NCBI GenBank assembly: GCA_947630845.1 | Contig: CANRJB010000014.1 | Location: forward strand, 1-64,000 | Reading direction: 5' to 3' | Source: an uncultured Clostridia bacterium | GTDB taxonomy: Bacteria; Bacillota; Clostridia; Oscillospirales; Ruminococcaceae | Length of the DNA: 64,000 nucleotides | Part shown: positions 52,550-61,658 of the stretch, one piece after another | Layout of the letters: every line of letters begins with the position of its first letter | Position numbering within the stretch: the first letter of the stretch is position 1 | The notes under the pieces: generated by a model | Told to the model about the DNA's origin: nothing | The model's input: the letters and a program-made list of their open reading frames with translations, nothing else | The model's database searches: none | Program-made: the position numbers and the translations under genes

Positions 52550-55489
52550 ATGCGACCTAAACGACTTCTCAGTACATTGCTTGCCTGTGTACTGGCAGTG
52601 ACCGGAATGAGCATTCCGGGAAAATCAGCAGCTGCTGAACCGGAATGGAAATTCGACCTCGGCGACGGCGGAGCAGCATCCGGATTTACGGGTGTCAGTG
52701 CAGCGGTCGGTTACAATGCCGCAGTTGGCTATGGCTTTTCGGACACATCCGGTGTTAAGGATGTGGCAGCTTCTGGCAGCGGTTCATGGAGCGATGCCGT
52801 GCAGTTCACATCTGACAAAACGACTTTCAATGTCGATTTGCCAAAGGGGCTTTATCAGGTTTCTGTTGCGACCGGCGATGTCAGCCGTACCAGCATCAAG
52901 GCAGAAGGGATGCTGCAACTCATCAATCTGACCGGAAACAATGCCTACGACAGCTTCCAGCTCCCCGTTACGGACGGACAGCTCAACATTCAGGCAGTTG
53001 CAGGACGAAATAATACCCCGTTTTCTATCAGCGCAATTGAGATCAAACAGCTCAATACCACAGGCGAAACCAACCCCACTATCTGGCTCTGCGGCGATTC
53101 CACGGTTGCCAACTACTACAATACCCCCGACACTGCACAGCATGGTTGGGGACAACTCCTCGGAAATTATCTCACCGGCACATCAGCAGAGGGCTATCAG
53201 GTACGCAACATGGCAGCAAGTGGTCAGTATGCAAAGGGCTTTGTGGATGCCGGACAATTCGATGCCATTGAAACCTATGGTAAAACCGGCGACTACTATG
53301 TCATTGCCATCGGCATCAACGACACCAACTATTCCAATGCCGATGAGTACACCGCCGTTGTGACAGACATGGTACAGCGTGCTGAAGCGAAAGGCATGGA
53401 GGTCATCCTCGTCAAACAGCAGGGTCGCAGAAGTGACCTCAATCGCAGTCCGCTCCTTGGCGGCAGATGGTTCGGCGGGCAGCTTGATGCCATTGGTGCG
53501 GCAGAAAATGTGAAGGTCGTTGATCTGTTCACACCGTGGCAGGAATTCGGGCTTTCTGTCGGTTTTGACGGCATGGCAGAATATTATGCCACAGATGATG
53601 ACCTGCACCAGAGCAAGGCAGGCTCGACCAAGCTTGCCGAGATCATGGCAGGACTTCTGTTCAGCGGAAGTCAGGGCACTTCACAAGGAGATGTTCTGGA
53701 GGATGTTCCGGAGATGTTCATGCTCCGAAACGGCTATACCAACCAGTATCTTTCCCTTGAAGCAGCATCGGCGGACGGCACAAACGTTTCACAGCAGGCA
53801 GCTCCCGGCATCGACAGCAAGGCTGCACTCTGGATGGCAGTTCCGGCAGAGGACAATTATTACTACCTTGTCAGTGCAGCCGATGAGACAAAACGCCTCG
53901 ATGTCTATGAAGCCAATGCTGCAAACGGCACAAACATTGGCATCTGGTCGGATACCGGTTCTGATGCACAGCTCTTCCATTTCCTGAAGCAGGAGGATGG
54001 CAGCTACATTATTGCAACCAAAGTTTCCGATGACAAGAGTGCTGTTGAGGTCAAGAATGCCTCTCTTGACAGCGGTATGAACATTCAGGAATGGGAACGC
54101 AATGGTCATGCATGTCAGACATGGTTCATTGACAATACAGTACTGTCTCAGCCGGATATTGTGCAGGGTGACCTGAATCAGGATGGCGTGGTGAATGTAT
54201 TGGATCTCGCACTTCTGAAGAAGGAGATCGCAGGCGGCACTCCGGGTCACACAGTACGGAGAGCATCTGACCTGAACGGAGATGTTGCCATAGATACGGC
54301 AGATGCGAAGCTGATGCAGAATTTCCTGCATGGAACGGGACATATCCAGAGTGCCGCAGAGGGCAAGAGCGTTTACTATGCAGTGGATCAGGCATTCAGC
54401 AAGGGCGTGACCGAGAGCAGCAATGCTGGCTTTACCTCTGATGCCTATGTGAATCTTGACAACAATACTGTCAGCTTCATTGAATTTCGTGTCAATGTGC
54501 CGAAAGACGGCAATTATCTCTGTACCTTCAACATTGCCAATGGCAGTACATCCAACCGACAGATGAAAATTGAGGTGGAGGGCAATACGGATTACTGGAT
54601 GCAGGACTTCCTCTCCACAGAGGCATGGACAACATGGATGGAGCGTGCCATTGTTCTTCCGCTGAAAACAGGCAGCAATCTCATTCGCCTGACATCAGCA
54701 ACAGCAGAAGGCGGACCGAATATCGACTATCTGCGCACGGAATGGACAGATGAACCGATCGCAGAGCCGTATCTTCCGCCGACAGAACCTGATCCGCCTG
54801 TTCCGGAAGGTAAGACTACCATTTATATTGCAGGTGATTCCACCGTGCAGTCCTACCGGGCAAGTTTTGCACCGCAGCAGGGGTGGGGGTATTACCTCGG
54901 GGACTATTTCACAGAGAATGTTGAAGTCTCCAACCATGCCATTGCCGGACGCAGTTCCAAGAGCTTCTATGACAACAACAGATTGCAGACGATTCTCGAT
55001 GCCATCCAACCGGGCGACTATCTGCTTGTACAGTTTGCCATCAACGATTCAGCAAGCGGCAATGCAGAACGTTATGCGCCGGTTTGCGGTAATGCAGAAA
55101 ATCCGACAGAGGGTTCGTATGAATGGTACATGTCTAAGTACATTCAGGGTGCAATTGACAAAGGTGCAACTCCCGTTCTTGTAACAACTGTCATCGGTCT
55201 GAAAGCATACTCCGGCGGCAAGTTTGTCAATAGCTACACCAACTACTGTGATGCCTGCAAGAGCCTTGCGGCAAAATACAAGATCCCCTGCATAGACCTG
55301 AACACGCTGATGGTCGATCACTACAACAGCATCGGCTATGATGCTGCCTACCAATACCATCTTTGCAGTGCGGTCGAGGGTTCTTCCGATATGACCCACT
55401 TCACTGAAACGGGAGCAAATGCAGTTGCCGGGCTTGTGGCAAATGCCATCAAGAAACTGGGACTTCCCATTTCCGCAGAGGTAAAATAG
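52550..55489 (+). CDS. Two-domain rhamnogalacturonan acetylesterase (CE12) with dockerin
   Basis: A 979-residue secreted enzyme. Order: signal peptide (1-29), beta domain (about 30-165), CE12 SGNH esterase with WLCGDSTVANYY (Ser near 181), IGIND and DDLH; ricin-like CBM13 (about 388-532); type I dockerin (537-598: GDLNQDGVVNVLDLALLKK and DLNGDVAIDTADAKLM); CBM35-like domain (607-737); second CE12 with IAGDSTVQSY, FAIND and SDMTH. Both triads are intact. It removes acetyl groups from pectin backbone so that lyases can act. AAGGAGG precedes ATG 52550. Confidence 0.92.
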   Translation: MRPKRLLSTLLACVLAVTGMSIPGKSAAAEPEWKFDLGDGGAASGFTGVSAAVGYNAAVGYGFSDTSGVKDVAASGSGSWSDAVQFTSDKTTFNVDLPKGLYQVSVATGDVSRTSIKAEGMLQLINLTGNNAYDSFQLPVTDGQLNIQAVAGRNNTPFSISAIEIKQLNTTGETNPTIWLCGDSTVANYYNTPDTAQHGWGQLLGNYLTGTSAEGYQVRNMAASGQYAKGFVDAGQFDAIETYGKTGDYYVIAIGINDTNYSNADEYTAVVTDMVQRAEAKGMEVILVKQQGRRSDLNRSPLLGGRWFGGQLDAIGAAENVKVVDLFTPWQEFGLSVGFDGMAEYYATDDDLHQSKAGSTKLAEIMAGLLFSGSQGTSQGDVLEDVPEMFMLRNGYTNQYLSLEAASADGTNVSQQAAPGIDSKAALWMAVPAEDNYYYLVSAADETKRLDVYEANAANGTNIGIWSDTGSDAQLFHFLKQEDGSYIIATKVSDDKSAVEVKNASLDSGMNIQEWERNGHACQTWFIDNTVLSQPDIVQGDLNQDGVVNVLDLALLKKEIAGGTPGHTVRRASDLNGDVAIDTADAKLMQNFLHGTGHIQSAAEGKSVYYAVDQAFSKGVTESSNAGFTSDAYVNLDNNTVSFIEFRVNVPKDGNYLCTFNIANGSTSNRQMKIEVEGNTDYWMQDFLSTEAWTTWMERAIVLPLKTGSNLIRLTSATAEGGPNIDYLRTEWTDEPIAEPYLPPTEPDPPVPEGKTTIYIAGDSTVQSYRASFAPQQGWGYYLGDYFTENVEVSNHAIAGRSSKSFYDNNRLQTILDAIQPGDYLLVQFAINDSASGNAERYAPVCGNAENPTEGSYEWYMSKYIQGAIDKGATPVLVTTVIGLKAYSGGKFVNSYTNYCDACKSLAAKYKIPCIDLNTLMVDHYNSIGYDAAYQYHLCSAVEGSSDMTHFTETGANAVAGLVANAIKKLGLPISAEVK

Positions 55490-55497
55490 CAAAAACA

Positions 55498-55525
55498 GAT
55501 CCCTGCTCATCCAGAGCAGGGATCT
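55498..55525 (-). terminator. Terminator of the PHP phosphatase transcript
   Basis: AGATCCCTGCTC pairs perfectly with its complement around ATCC/AG; on the minus strand GTTTTTG follows. It also lies at the end of the convergent esterase gene. Confidence 0.7.
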
Positions 55526-55527
55526 CG

Positions 55528-56301
55528 TCATGCATGTCTGGGCTTGAGGTGAGGCAGGAAGTTCACCAACGGCAATCCTGCCCTCGCTGACATAGTCTCA
55601 CAGTCGGAGACTGCGGAACGGTCATCAAGAAGGGACGGTGTATGGGCATCACAGCCAATGATTGCCCTGCATCCTTCATTTGCGGCGATCTGTAGAAAGC
55701 ATGGATCAGTGTAATGCCGCTGCTCCGCAACACCGTGCAGATTGATCTCGACCGGCACATCATGCTCTGCGAGCCATTTGCACAGTCTTGCATACTGTGT
55801 CTGATAAGCAGCACCCCTGAAACCCATCAGGTCAGGGTGTGCAGCATAGACAAAGCGTCCCGTTTCCAAGCCTTCGATCAGATGATCTACATAAGCTTCA
55901 AGCAGCTTTTCATCATCGGTAATAATGCCAACATATTCCCCATACGGTTCACGCTCCAGATAGTGCTGTCCGAGGATATGATAATCGACCGGATAATCTG
56001 CTAAGAGCCTGTCCTGAGCTTCCATCAGCTCCGGCAGATATTCCGTTTCAAAACCGATATAAATGGTAATGTCCTTTTTGTATTCATCCCGAAGCTTTGT
56101 CAGGGAAGTAAAATAATCGTCCACCTGACGCAATGACATGCGGATCGGCGACTCATATCCATCCGGAAAAACAAACGGGCAGTGATCCGAAAATCCAAGC
56201 ACCTGCATTCCATGCCGGATCGCATTTTCAATATAAGCTCTGTCCTCTCCGTTAGCGTGACCGCAGCGGTAGGTATGGGTGTGATAATTTGCAAGAATCA
56301 T
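55528..56301 (-). CDS. PHP-family histidinol-phosphatase (HisJ/HisK type)
   Basis: A 257-residue PHP metallo-phosphatase. It begins NYHTHTYRCGHANGEDRAYI and has LGFSDHCPF, YIGFETEYLPE, ILGQHYLE, VYAAHPDLMGF, EINLHGV and IIGCDAHTP, giving the full set of metal ligands. The usual reaction is histidinol phosphate hydrolysis, but other PHP substrates exist. Its ATG overlaps the stop of the papain-fold gene by 4 bp, so it is translated from that transcript, an unexpected pairing. No other his gene is in the window. Confidence 0.85.
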   Translation of the reverse strand: MILANYHTHTYRCGHANGEDRAYIENAIRHGMQVLGFSDHCPFVFPDGYESPIRMSLRQVDDYFTSLTKLRDEYKKDITIYIGFETEYLPELMEAQDRLLADYPVDYHILGQHYLEREPYGEYVGIITDDEKLLEAYVDHLIEGLETGRFVYAAHPDLMGFRGAAYQTQYARLCKWLAEHDVPVEINLHGVAEQRHYTDPCFLQIAANEGCRAIIGCDAHTPSLLDDRSAVSDCETMSARAGLPLVNFLPHLKPRHA

Positions 56302-58400
56302 CCGCCAGCCCCCTGTTCTGCGATCATGACCAGAATATCAGCTGCATCGCCTGTGTCTATCGTACCGCTTTTGTTGATATCGGCACGCTGCAAAAAGCCA
56401 TCATCCACATCCAGCTTTTCGCCTGCACCGATCTTTGCGATGTAGACCAGAATGTCCGCAGCATCTGCCGTATCCATCATACCATCCAGATTGATATCCC
56501 CGATCACAGCCGTACCGGATGTCAGAGTGTAGGATGTGTTCTCCAGACCATCCTGTGTAACTGTCAGCTGTTCAGGTGCAGTGACCTCAGTCATTTTTCC
56601 GGAGGGAAGTAAAACATCCCCACAAGTCACAGTGCCGGATGAAATAGGCATGAGCGCAGTCGTCCCCTCCGGAATGATGACAGAGTTGTCATTGATCTGT
56701 GCATATGCACATCCGTCTGCCGTTTTGCAGAGCAGACTGGAGAGAGATGCTTTCTGTACCGTATAGGTCTGTGTGTAGACCAGATGATCTCCTGTATCTG
56801 CATAGGCACTGATGGTCATTTCCTCTGTGATCGGAATGGGATCAGAGTAGGGAGTGAATGAGCTGCCGTTGACGGAATACAGGATATCTGCCCCTTCACA
56901 GGTATCCAGTGTGATGAGTGTACCGGCAGGGACAGCATGGTGATAATCAGAGAAGGTGACAGTTCCTGCATCTTTGGTCACTGCCTTCAGGCAGAGGTTG
57001 CCTTCCCGTTCGGTAGTGACAGAGGAGGTTTCCCCTTCAGCGATCTCCGTATTGACCGTCTCACGGCTGAACATATCCGTCCATGCCGTTCCGTCCGCAC
57101 TGACAAAGCTCTCGTCTGCATTGAAATCCCGGAGCAGCATATCCATCGTAAAGATGCTGTCAGCATAATCAGTCGAGCCGTCAGCGTTTACCCACTCCGT
57201 GTGGGAGGCATATTCACAGGGTATGAGATACCCCTGCACACTGGAGAAATGCACTACGATGGAAAACGGTTTGTCCTGTGTAATGGGAACGGGCTCATCC
57301 AATGTTATGGTCTGATAACCGGTCAGGTGCAGTGTAGTCTCTGTCAGACCGAAAGGCGTTCCCGAAGTCGGATCGGCAGCATCGGTCAGATCCGTATAGA
57401 CAGAGACAGAAATATCGGTATCTGCCTGCATGTTGCAGAGCATGATGTCCGTCACCCATCCATTCCGTTCGGCGGTAAAGACATTGGCAGCATAGACAGA
57501 GCTGTCCCCACCTTCCTGCAAAGCAAGTGCGCCGGAGTTTCCGTAGTCGTCATGTTGATAGAGCCGCATATCTGGTTCAGCAGGCTTGGCATCAAATGCG
57601 GTAATATCCGTCAGCGTCCCGTCGGCATAAGAGATCCAGAAGTAACCATATTCTCCGGAGGACAGTCCTCTGCTGTCCTTGACGAGCCATGCGCCGTCTG
57701 TTCCTGGGTCGGAAACAAAATTCTCCGCAGGGAAATTGTCATCCCATCCCACAATGCTGACTGCATGACTGACCGTCTGCGCACCGGCAGCAGTGTCGTA
57801 GTCAAAGAAATACGCATATTTCTCTGCATTCAGGCAAGGGGCACAGTCGGCATACCGGGCATCAAGTGCATGTCCGTCGTAGATCGACTCTTTGATCTCC
57901 TGCATCATATCAGCATTGCCGCATTGATAGGAATAGGTATATGCATCAGTTACACGATAGTCTGACTGCAACCGGACATCATCCAGCGTATAGGAAGTTT
58001 CCGTTACTGACATATCCCCATAGGGGCAGTCGCTTTCACTGACCGCACCGACCCATCCGATCAGCAGTCCGGTTTCCTGCCGGACATCATAACTCCCTTC
58101 GTCAAAAATGGAGACAGAACCGGCAGGATAGCCGAATGTCCCACAGTAAGTGTGATACGCAAGCTGCCATTCGGAAAGATCAATTTCCGGTTCGGCAGCG
58201 ATCTGTCCAGTTTCAATGGCATTCATCGCTGCAAAAGCCCATCCAGTCTCATAATCTCCCTGATCTTTGACTGCGCTGACAAGCCCTTTACTACGCAGAT
58301 CAAAGCTTTCCGGAAGCTGGATGGTGTCCGCTGCTGCGGATAATGGCAGAATGGGCAGCATTGCAAGACTGACAATGACTGCCAATACTCTCTTTTTCAT
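56298..58400 (-). CDS. Secreted papain-fold (C1) protein with dockerin, catalytic residues lost
   Basis: A 700-residue exported protein with signal peptide MKKRVLAVIVSLAMLPILPL. The C1A domain (about 30-260) has KDQGDYETGWAFAA: the catalytic Cys position is Gly53 (codon 58242-58244). The His is kept (His212 in SHAVSIVGWDD) but the Asn is Asp242 in WLVKDSRG, where WLVKNSWG is usual. A lectin-like domain (about 280-430) and a chitobiase-like segment follow, then a dockerin with GDINLDGMMDTADAADIL and ADINKSGTIDTGDAADIL. It is therefore probably a non-catalytic protein. The dockerin type equals those of the RCC1 and CAP proteins. Confidence 0.9.
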   Translation of the reverse strand: MKKRVLAVIVSLAMLPILPLSAAADTIQLPESFDLRSKGLVSAVKDQGDYETGWAFAAMNAIETGQIAAEPEIDLSEWQLAYHTYCGTFGYPAGSVSIFDEGSYDVRQETGLLIGWVGAVSESDCPYGDMSVTETSYTLDDVRLQSDYRVTDAYTYSYQCGNADMMQEIKESIYDGHALDARYADCAPCLNAEKYAYFFDYDTAAGAQTVSHAVSIVGWDDNFPAENFVSDPGTDGAWLVKDSRGLSSGEYGYFWISYADGTLTDITAFDAKPAEPDMRLYQHDDYGNSGALALQEGGDSSVYAANVFTAERNGWVTDIMLCNMQADTDISVSVYTDLTDAADPTSGTPFGLTETTLHLTGYQTITLDEPVPITQDKPFSIVVHFSSVQGYLIPCEYASHTEWVNADGSTDYADSIFTMDMLLRDFNADESFVSADGTAWTDMFSRETVNTEIAEGETSSVTTEREGNLCLKAVTKDAGTVTFSDYHHAVPAGTLITLDTCEGADILYSVNGSSFTPYSDPIPITEEMTISAYADTGDHLVYTQTYTVQKASLSSLLCKTADGCAYAQINDNSVIIPEGTTALMPISSGTVTCGDVLLPSGKMTEVTAPEQLTVTQDGLENTSYTLTSGTAVIGDINLDGMMDTADAADILVYIAKIGAGEKLDVDDGFLQRADINKSGTIDTGDAADILVMIAEQGAGG

Positions 58401-58448
58401 AACTCCTCCTTATTGAAGCAGATCCTGTTCTGTTTCATCACAAGAATT

Positions 58449-58477
58449 ATTATAGCACATCCTTCCGGAAAATGCAA
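58449..58477 (-). promoter_or_regulatory. Promoter of the papain-fold gene
   Basis: On the minus strand TTGCAT (58477-58472), 17 bp, TATAAT (58454-58449). Confidence 0.8.
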
Positions 58478-58503
58478 GAGAAAACACAGAAGCAGGGTAA
58501 ATA

Positions 58504-58513
58504 ACTATAAATG
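58504..58513 (-). promoter_or_regulatory. CATTTATAGT element upstream of the papain-fold promoter
   Basis: On the minus strand the decamer ends 26 bp before the -35 box. The same decamer, same orientation to its gene, is 27 bp before the pectate lyase -35 box. Likely activator or other regulator site. Confidence 0.5.
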
Positions 58514-58638
58514 AGCAAATCAAGCAACTTGCACAAATATTCCCTTGAACATCATATTTGAAGCATGGATCTCAGTGCTGTCATCAGGTGTTTTTCAGAA
58601 TTTATTTGTGCAGTATGACGAAACTTTTGAAATTTTAC

Positions 58639-58648
58639 CATTTATAGT
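58639..58648 (+). promoter_or_regulatory. CATTTATAGT element upstream of the pectate lyase promoter
   Basis: Perfect match to the element at 58504-58513 in the opposite direction. Its surroundings TTTTAC...GTAAAA form an inverted repeat. The space between the two elements (58514-58638) has no gene. Confidence 0.5.
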
Positions 58649-58675
58649 AAAAAATGAGAAAAATACAAAAACCGC

Positions 58676-58704
58676 TTGCATTTTTCACAGAATTATGATA
58701 AAAT
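58676..58704 (+). promoter_or_regulatory. Promoter of the pectate lyase gene
   Basis: TTGCAT (58676-58681), 17 bp, TAAAAT (58699-58704), the same -35 hexamer as the divergent gene. Confidence 0.8.
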
Positions 58705-58749
58705 TGTTAAAAAGGAGAAACAGTGACATTGATTTTATAGAAAGGACAA

Positions 58750-61437
58750 ATGAACATGAAGAAAAGAATCAGAAATATGCTGTCTGCTCTCACAGCATGT
58801 GCAACACTTTGTACATCCCTTGCCTTTCCTGTGCCGCAGTCTGCGGCAGCGGAGGGTATGATCGCTTTCCCGGGTGCTGTCGGCGGCGGCAGGTATGCAA
58901 CAGGCGGCAGAGGCGGAGAAGTTTACCACGTCACCAATCTTAATGACAGCGGTGAAGGCTCGTTCCGGGATGCCGTCAGCAAATCAAACCGTATCGTTGT
59001 GTTTGATGTCAGCGGCACGATCGAACTGAAGAGCAACATCCTCTGCCAAAGCAACATCACCATTGCCGGACAGACTGCTCCCGGCGGTTCGGGTATCACC
59101 TTGAAAAACTACAAGCTCGGCATGGCAGGCGACAACATCATCTGCCGCTTTCTCAGCTCCCGTCCCGGACCCTATGCCTCCACCAGCTCCGGCAACGATG
59201 CATGGGGCGGTGCAAAAGGCTCAAATTCCATCATTGACCACTGCTCCATGGGCTTCACGACCGATGAACAGTGGGGACTGTATTCTAATAACCAGTACTA
59301 CACTGTGCAGTATTCCGTCATCGGACCTGCGGATTCGTGGGGCGGTCACAGCAAGGGAGTACATGGATTCGGACTGATGATGGGAAAGGGTTATCTGACC
59401 TTTGACCACAATCTCATTATCCACAATGTTTCCCGTAACTTCCGGGGCAAGATGGAAGGACAGCAGACTGCTGATTTTACCAACAATGTCATCTACAACT
59501 GGGCATACCAGACTGCTTATGGCACGATCGGTCATCTGAATTATGTCAACAATACTCTCAAAATGGGAAACGGTACGACCGGCGGCAAACATTATGTCAA
59601 TGTGGACAGCAGCACCAAACCCGAAAATTTTAAAATTTACATTGCCGGCAACCGTATGCTCAATCAGGACGGCACTGTGTACGATGCCGTTACTGGCGAT
59701 AATTGGAACGGTATCACTGTCAAGGACGGCATTGGCATTACCAAAAATGACCTTGTGAGCAATACTGCCTTTGAGACACTTGTCAATGGGCAGAATGTCT
59801 CTACTGCCATGACCTGTGAGAGTGCAGAGAATTCCTATGAGCATGTTGTCACCTATGCCGGCAACGGAATTTCGCCTACACAGCGCACTACCATTGACCA
59901 GCAATGTGCAGAAGAAACACGTACCGGTACAGGCTATCACTCCGGAACAGCTTCCTATGATGCTGCCAATGACAGCGAAAAGGCAAACATTGATAAGTAC
60001 CACATCCAGTGCGGCGTGACCTACAGCTACCCCGACCCCGTCCTTACCAAAACCATCACTGATGCTGACAATGATGGTATGGATGATGAATGGGAGGAGC
60101 TGCGTGGACTTGACCCGTCCGACCCGACCGATACCAACGGTGACTACTGCGGACTGGGCTATACCAATATTGAATACTATATCAATGATCTCACTGTCAA
60201 TGCCTTCCCGGAGGGTGTGGTCACACTGTCTCCGGAAACGGGTACACCTCTGCCGGTGACCTCCGCATTTTCGCAGATTGAAGCAGAAAGTTTCACTGAA
60301 CAGGAAGGTGTCCGGACAGAGGACACCACGGACGACAATGGTGTGCAGAATATCGGCTTTGTGGAGAACGGTGATTATGTGATGTACAAGCGCATTGACT
60401 TTGAGGAAGGCGCAAGGAGTTTTACCATGCGTATATCCGGCAATGCATGTACAATGGAGCTGTATCTTGATAGTCTGAACACACCGGTCGCATCTGTACC
60501 ATTTGCAGGAACATCGGGATTTTCTGACTGGCAGACTATCAGCATGAATATCCCTGCGATCACGGGAACGCACAATCTGTATATAAAATTTATGGGCGGC
60601 GAAGGCTACCTGATGAATGTCAACTGGTTTACCTTCGGCAAAGAAACCCTGCCTCTCAATGGTGTACTCGTCAAGCAACTGACGGTCAAAGATGAAGAGC
60701 GTCTGACTGGCTGGACACTCGGACAGAATGCAGCTGTCGGTTCAGCAATTTTCGGGGACAGAGACTTTACCTTTACCACAATGCCGGATACCCTTGCCGG
60801 AGCAGAGCAGATCCTGACGGCATGCGACTCCAAGAATGCGGAAGGAGACTGTGCTGTCTTTACCGCAGGTGCAGATGCTGTGGTGTATATTGCACTGGAC
60901 GATCGTGTGGAGAATGTGCCGGAATGGATGGCGGAGTATACCAAAACCGAAATGACTCTTACAAGCTCCAATGATGTGGTGTTCGATGTATACAGCAGGT
61001 CTGTGAAAGAAGGCGAGGAAGTCACACTGGGTGCAAACGGACAGTCCTATCTGTGCGTGAACTATGCCGTCCTTGTCAAGGAGCAGGAGGAAACTCCCAC
61101 TGAACCTGAAAGCACAGAGCCTGTAACCGAAACCACTGAACCCGAATCGCAGCCTGAAGCCACAGAAACGTCGCAGGAAACGGATACTGAGCCTGCATCC
61201 ACCACATCTGTCCCGACAGAGACTACAGGTACAGCAGAACTGTACGGAGACGTAGATGAAGACGGGAAGGTGCAGATGGTTGATATGATCTTACTAAACA
61301 AATACCTGATGATCGGCACAGAAATTTCTCCACAGGGGCTGCTCAATGCTGATGTCAATCAGAACGGTGAGGTCATGCAGGATGATGCACTGAACATTCT
61401 GCGTGCGGTTATAAAATTGGTGACACTGCCGCTCTGA
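58750..61437 (+). CDS. Pectate lyase (PL1 type) with CBM and dockerin
   Basis: An 895-residue secreted enzyme. After the signal peptide (1-35) comes a parallel beta-helix lyase (about 36-440) with AFPGAVGGGRYATGGRGG, TNLNDSGEGSFRDAV, SIIDHCSMGF and SWGGHSKGVHG; a Ca-binding-like DADNDGMDDEWEELRGLDP; a CBM6-like domain (about 505-632, QIEAESFTEQEGV); a beta domain; a Thr/Glu-rich linker; and a dockerin (GDVDEDGKVQMVDMILLNKY and DVNQNGEVMQDDALNIL). It cleaves pectin backbone and would be carried on a cellulosome. AAAGGA precedes the start; ATG 58756 is an alternative. Confidence 0.9.
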   Translation: MNMKKRIRNMLSALTACATLCTSLAFPVPQSAAAEGMIAFPGAVGGGRYATGGRGGEVYHVTNLNDSGEGSFRDAVSKSNRIVVFDVSGTIELKSNILCQSNITIAGQTAPGGSGITLKNYKLGMAGDNIICRFLSSRPGPYASTSSGNDAWGGAKGSNSIIDHCSMGFTTDEQWGLYSNNQYYTVQYSVIGPADSWGGHSKGVHGFGLMMGKGYLTFDHNLIIHNVSRNFRGKMEGQQTADFTNNVIYNWAYQTAYGTIGHLNYVNNTLKMGNGTTGGKHYVNVDSSTKPENFKIYIAGNRMLNQDGTVYDAVTGDNWNGITVKDGIGITKNDLVSNTAFETLVNGQNVSTAMTCESAENSYEHVVTYAGNGISPTQRTTIDQQCAEETRTGTGYHSGTASYDAANDSEKANIDKYHIQCGVTYSYPDPVLTKTITDADNDGMDDEWEELRGLDPSDPTDTNGDYCGLGYTNIEYYINDLTVNAFPEGVVTLSPETGTPLPVTSAFSQIEAESFTEQEGVRTEDTTDDNGVQNIGFVENGDYVMYKRIDFEEGARSFTMRISGNACTMELYLDSLNTPVASVPFAGTSGFSDWQTISMNIPAITGTHNLYIKFMGGEGYLMNVNWFTFGKETLPLNGVLVKQLTVKDEERLTGWTLGQNAAVGSAIFGDRDFTFTTMPDTLAGAEQILTACDSKNAEGDCAVFTAGADAVVYIALDDRVENVPEWMAEYTKTEMTLTSSNDVVFDVYSRSVKEGEEVTLGANGQSYLCVNYAVLVKEQEETPTEPESTEPVTETTEPESQPEATETSQETDTEPASTTSVPTETTGTAELYGDVDEDGKVQMVDMILLNKYLMIGTEISPQGLLNADVNQNGEVMQDDALNILRAVIKLVTLPL

Positions 61438-61484
61438 AAAAACGGTTGAGATAAATCGGAAAGAAAATGGTATTATGACATCAA

Positions 61485-61520
61485 TTTCCCATCATCTGGC
61501 AGAAACCGGATGATGGGAAA
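61485..61520 (+). terminator. Hairpin after the pectate lyase gene
   Basis: TTTCCCATCATCTGG pairs with CCGGATGATGGGAAA (one G-U) around CAGAAA. No T run follows. Confidence 0.5.
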
Positions 61521-61574
61521 CCATCTGCTATACAGGCTGTGGATGTGATAGAATGACGAAAATTGCGGAAGCAC

Positions 61575-61603
61575 TTGCGTTTTCAGGGGAAATGTGGTAT
61601 ACT
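61575..61603 (+). promoter_or_regulatory. Promoter of the pan operon
   Basis: TTGCGT (61575-61580), 17 bp, TATACT (61598-61603). Confidence 0.7.
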
Positions 61604-61658
61604 ATATATGTACTGTATCTGTATGCAGAACGGTAACATTTTTGAAAGGAATGATTCT

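Noticed and set aside
56937-57965. 342-codon plus-strand frame inside the papain-fold gene
   Set aside because: Antisense shadow of a gene with signal peptide, fold and dockerin.
59221-60678. 485-codon open frame on the minus strand opposite the pectate lyase gene
   Set aside because: It is the shadow of a well-supported secreted enzyme, has no ribosome site and reads as Cys/His/Ile-rich sequence without domains.
61521-61658. Possible riboswitch before panB
   Set aside because: The leader after the predicted start is only about 50 nt and shows no known riboswitch core.
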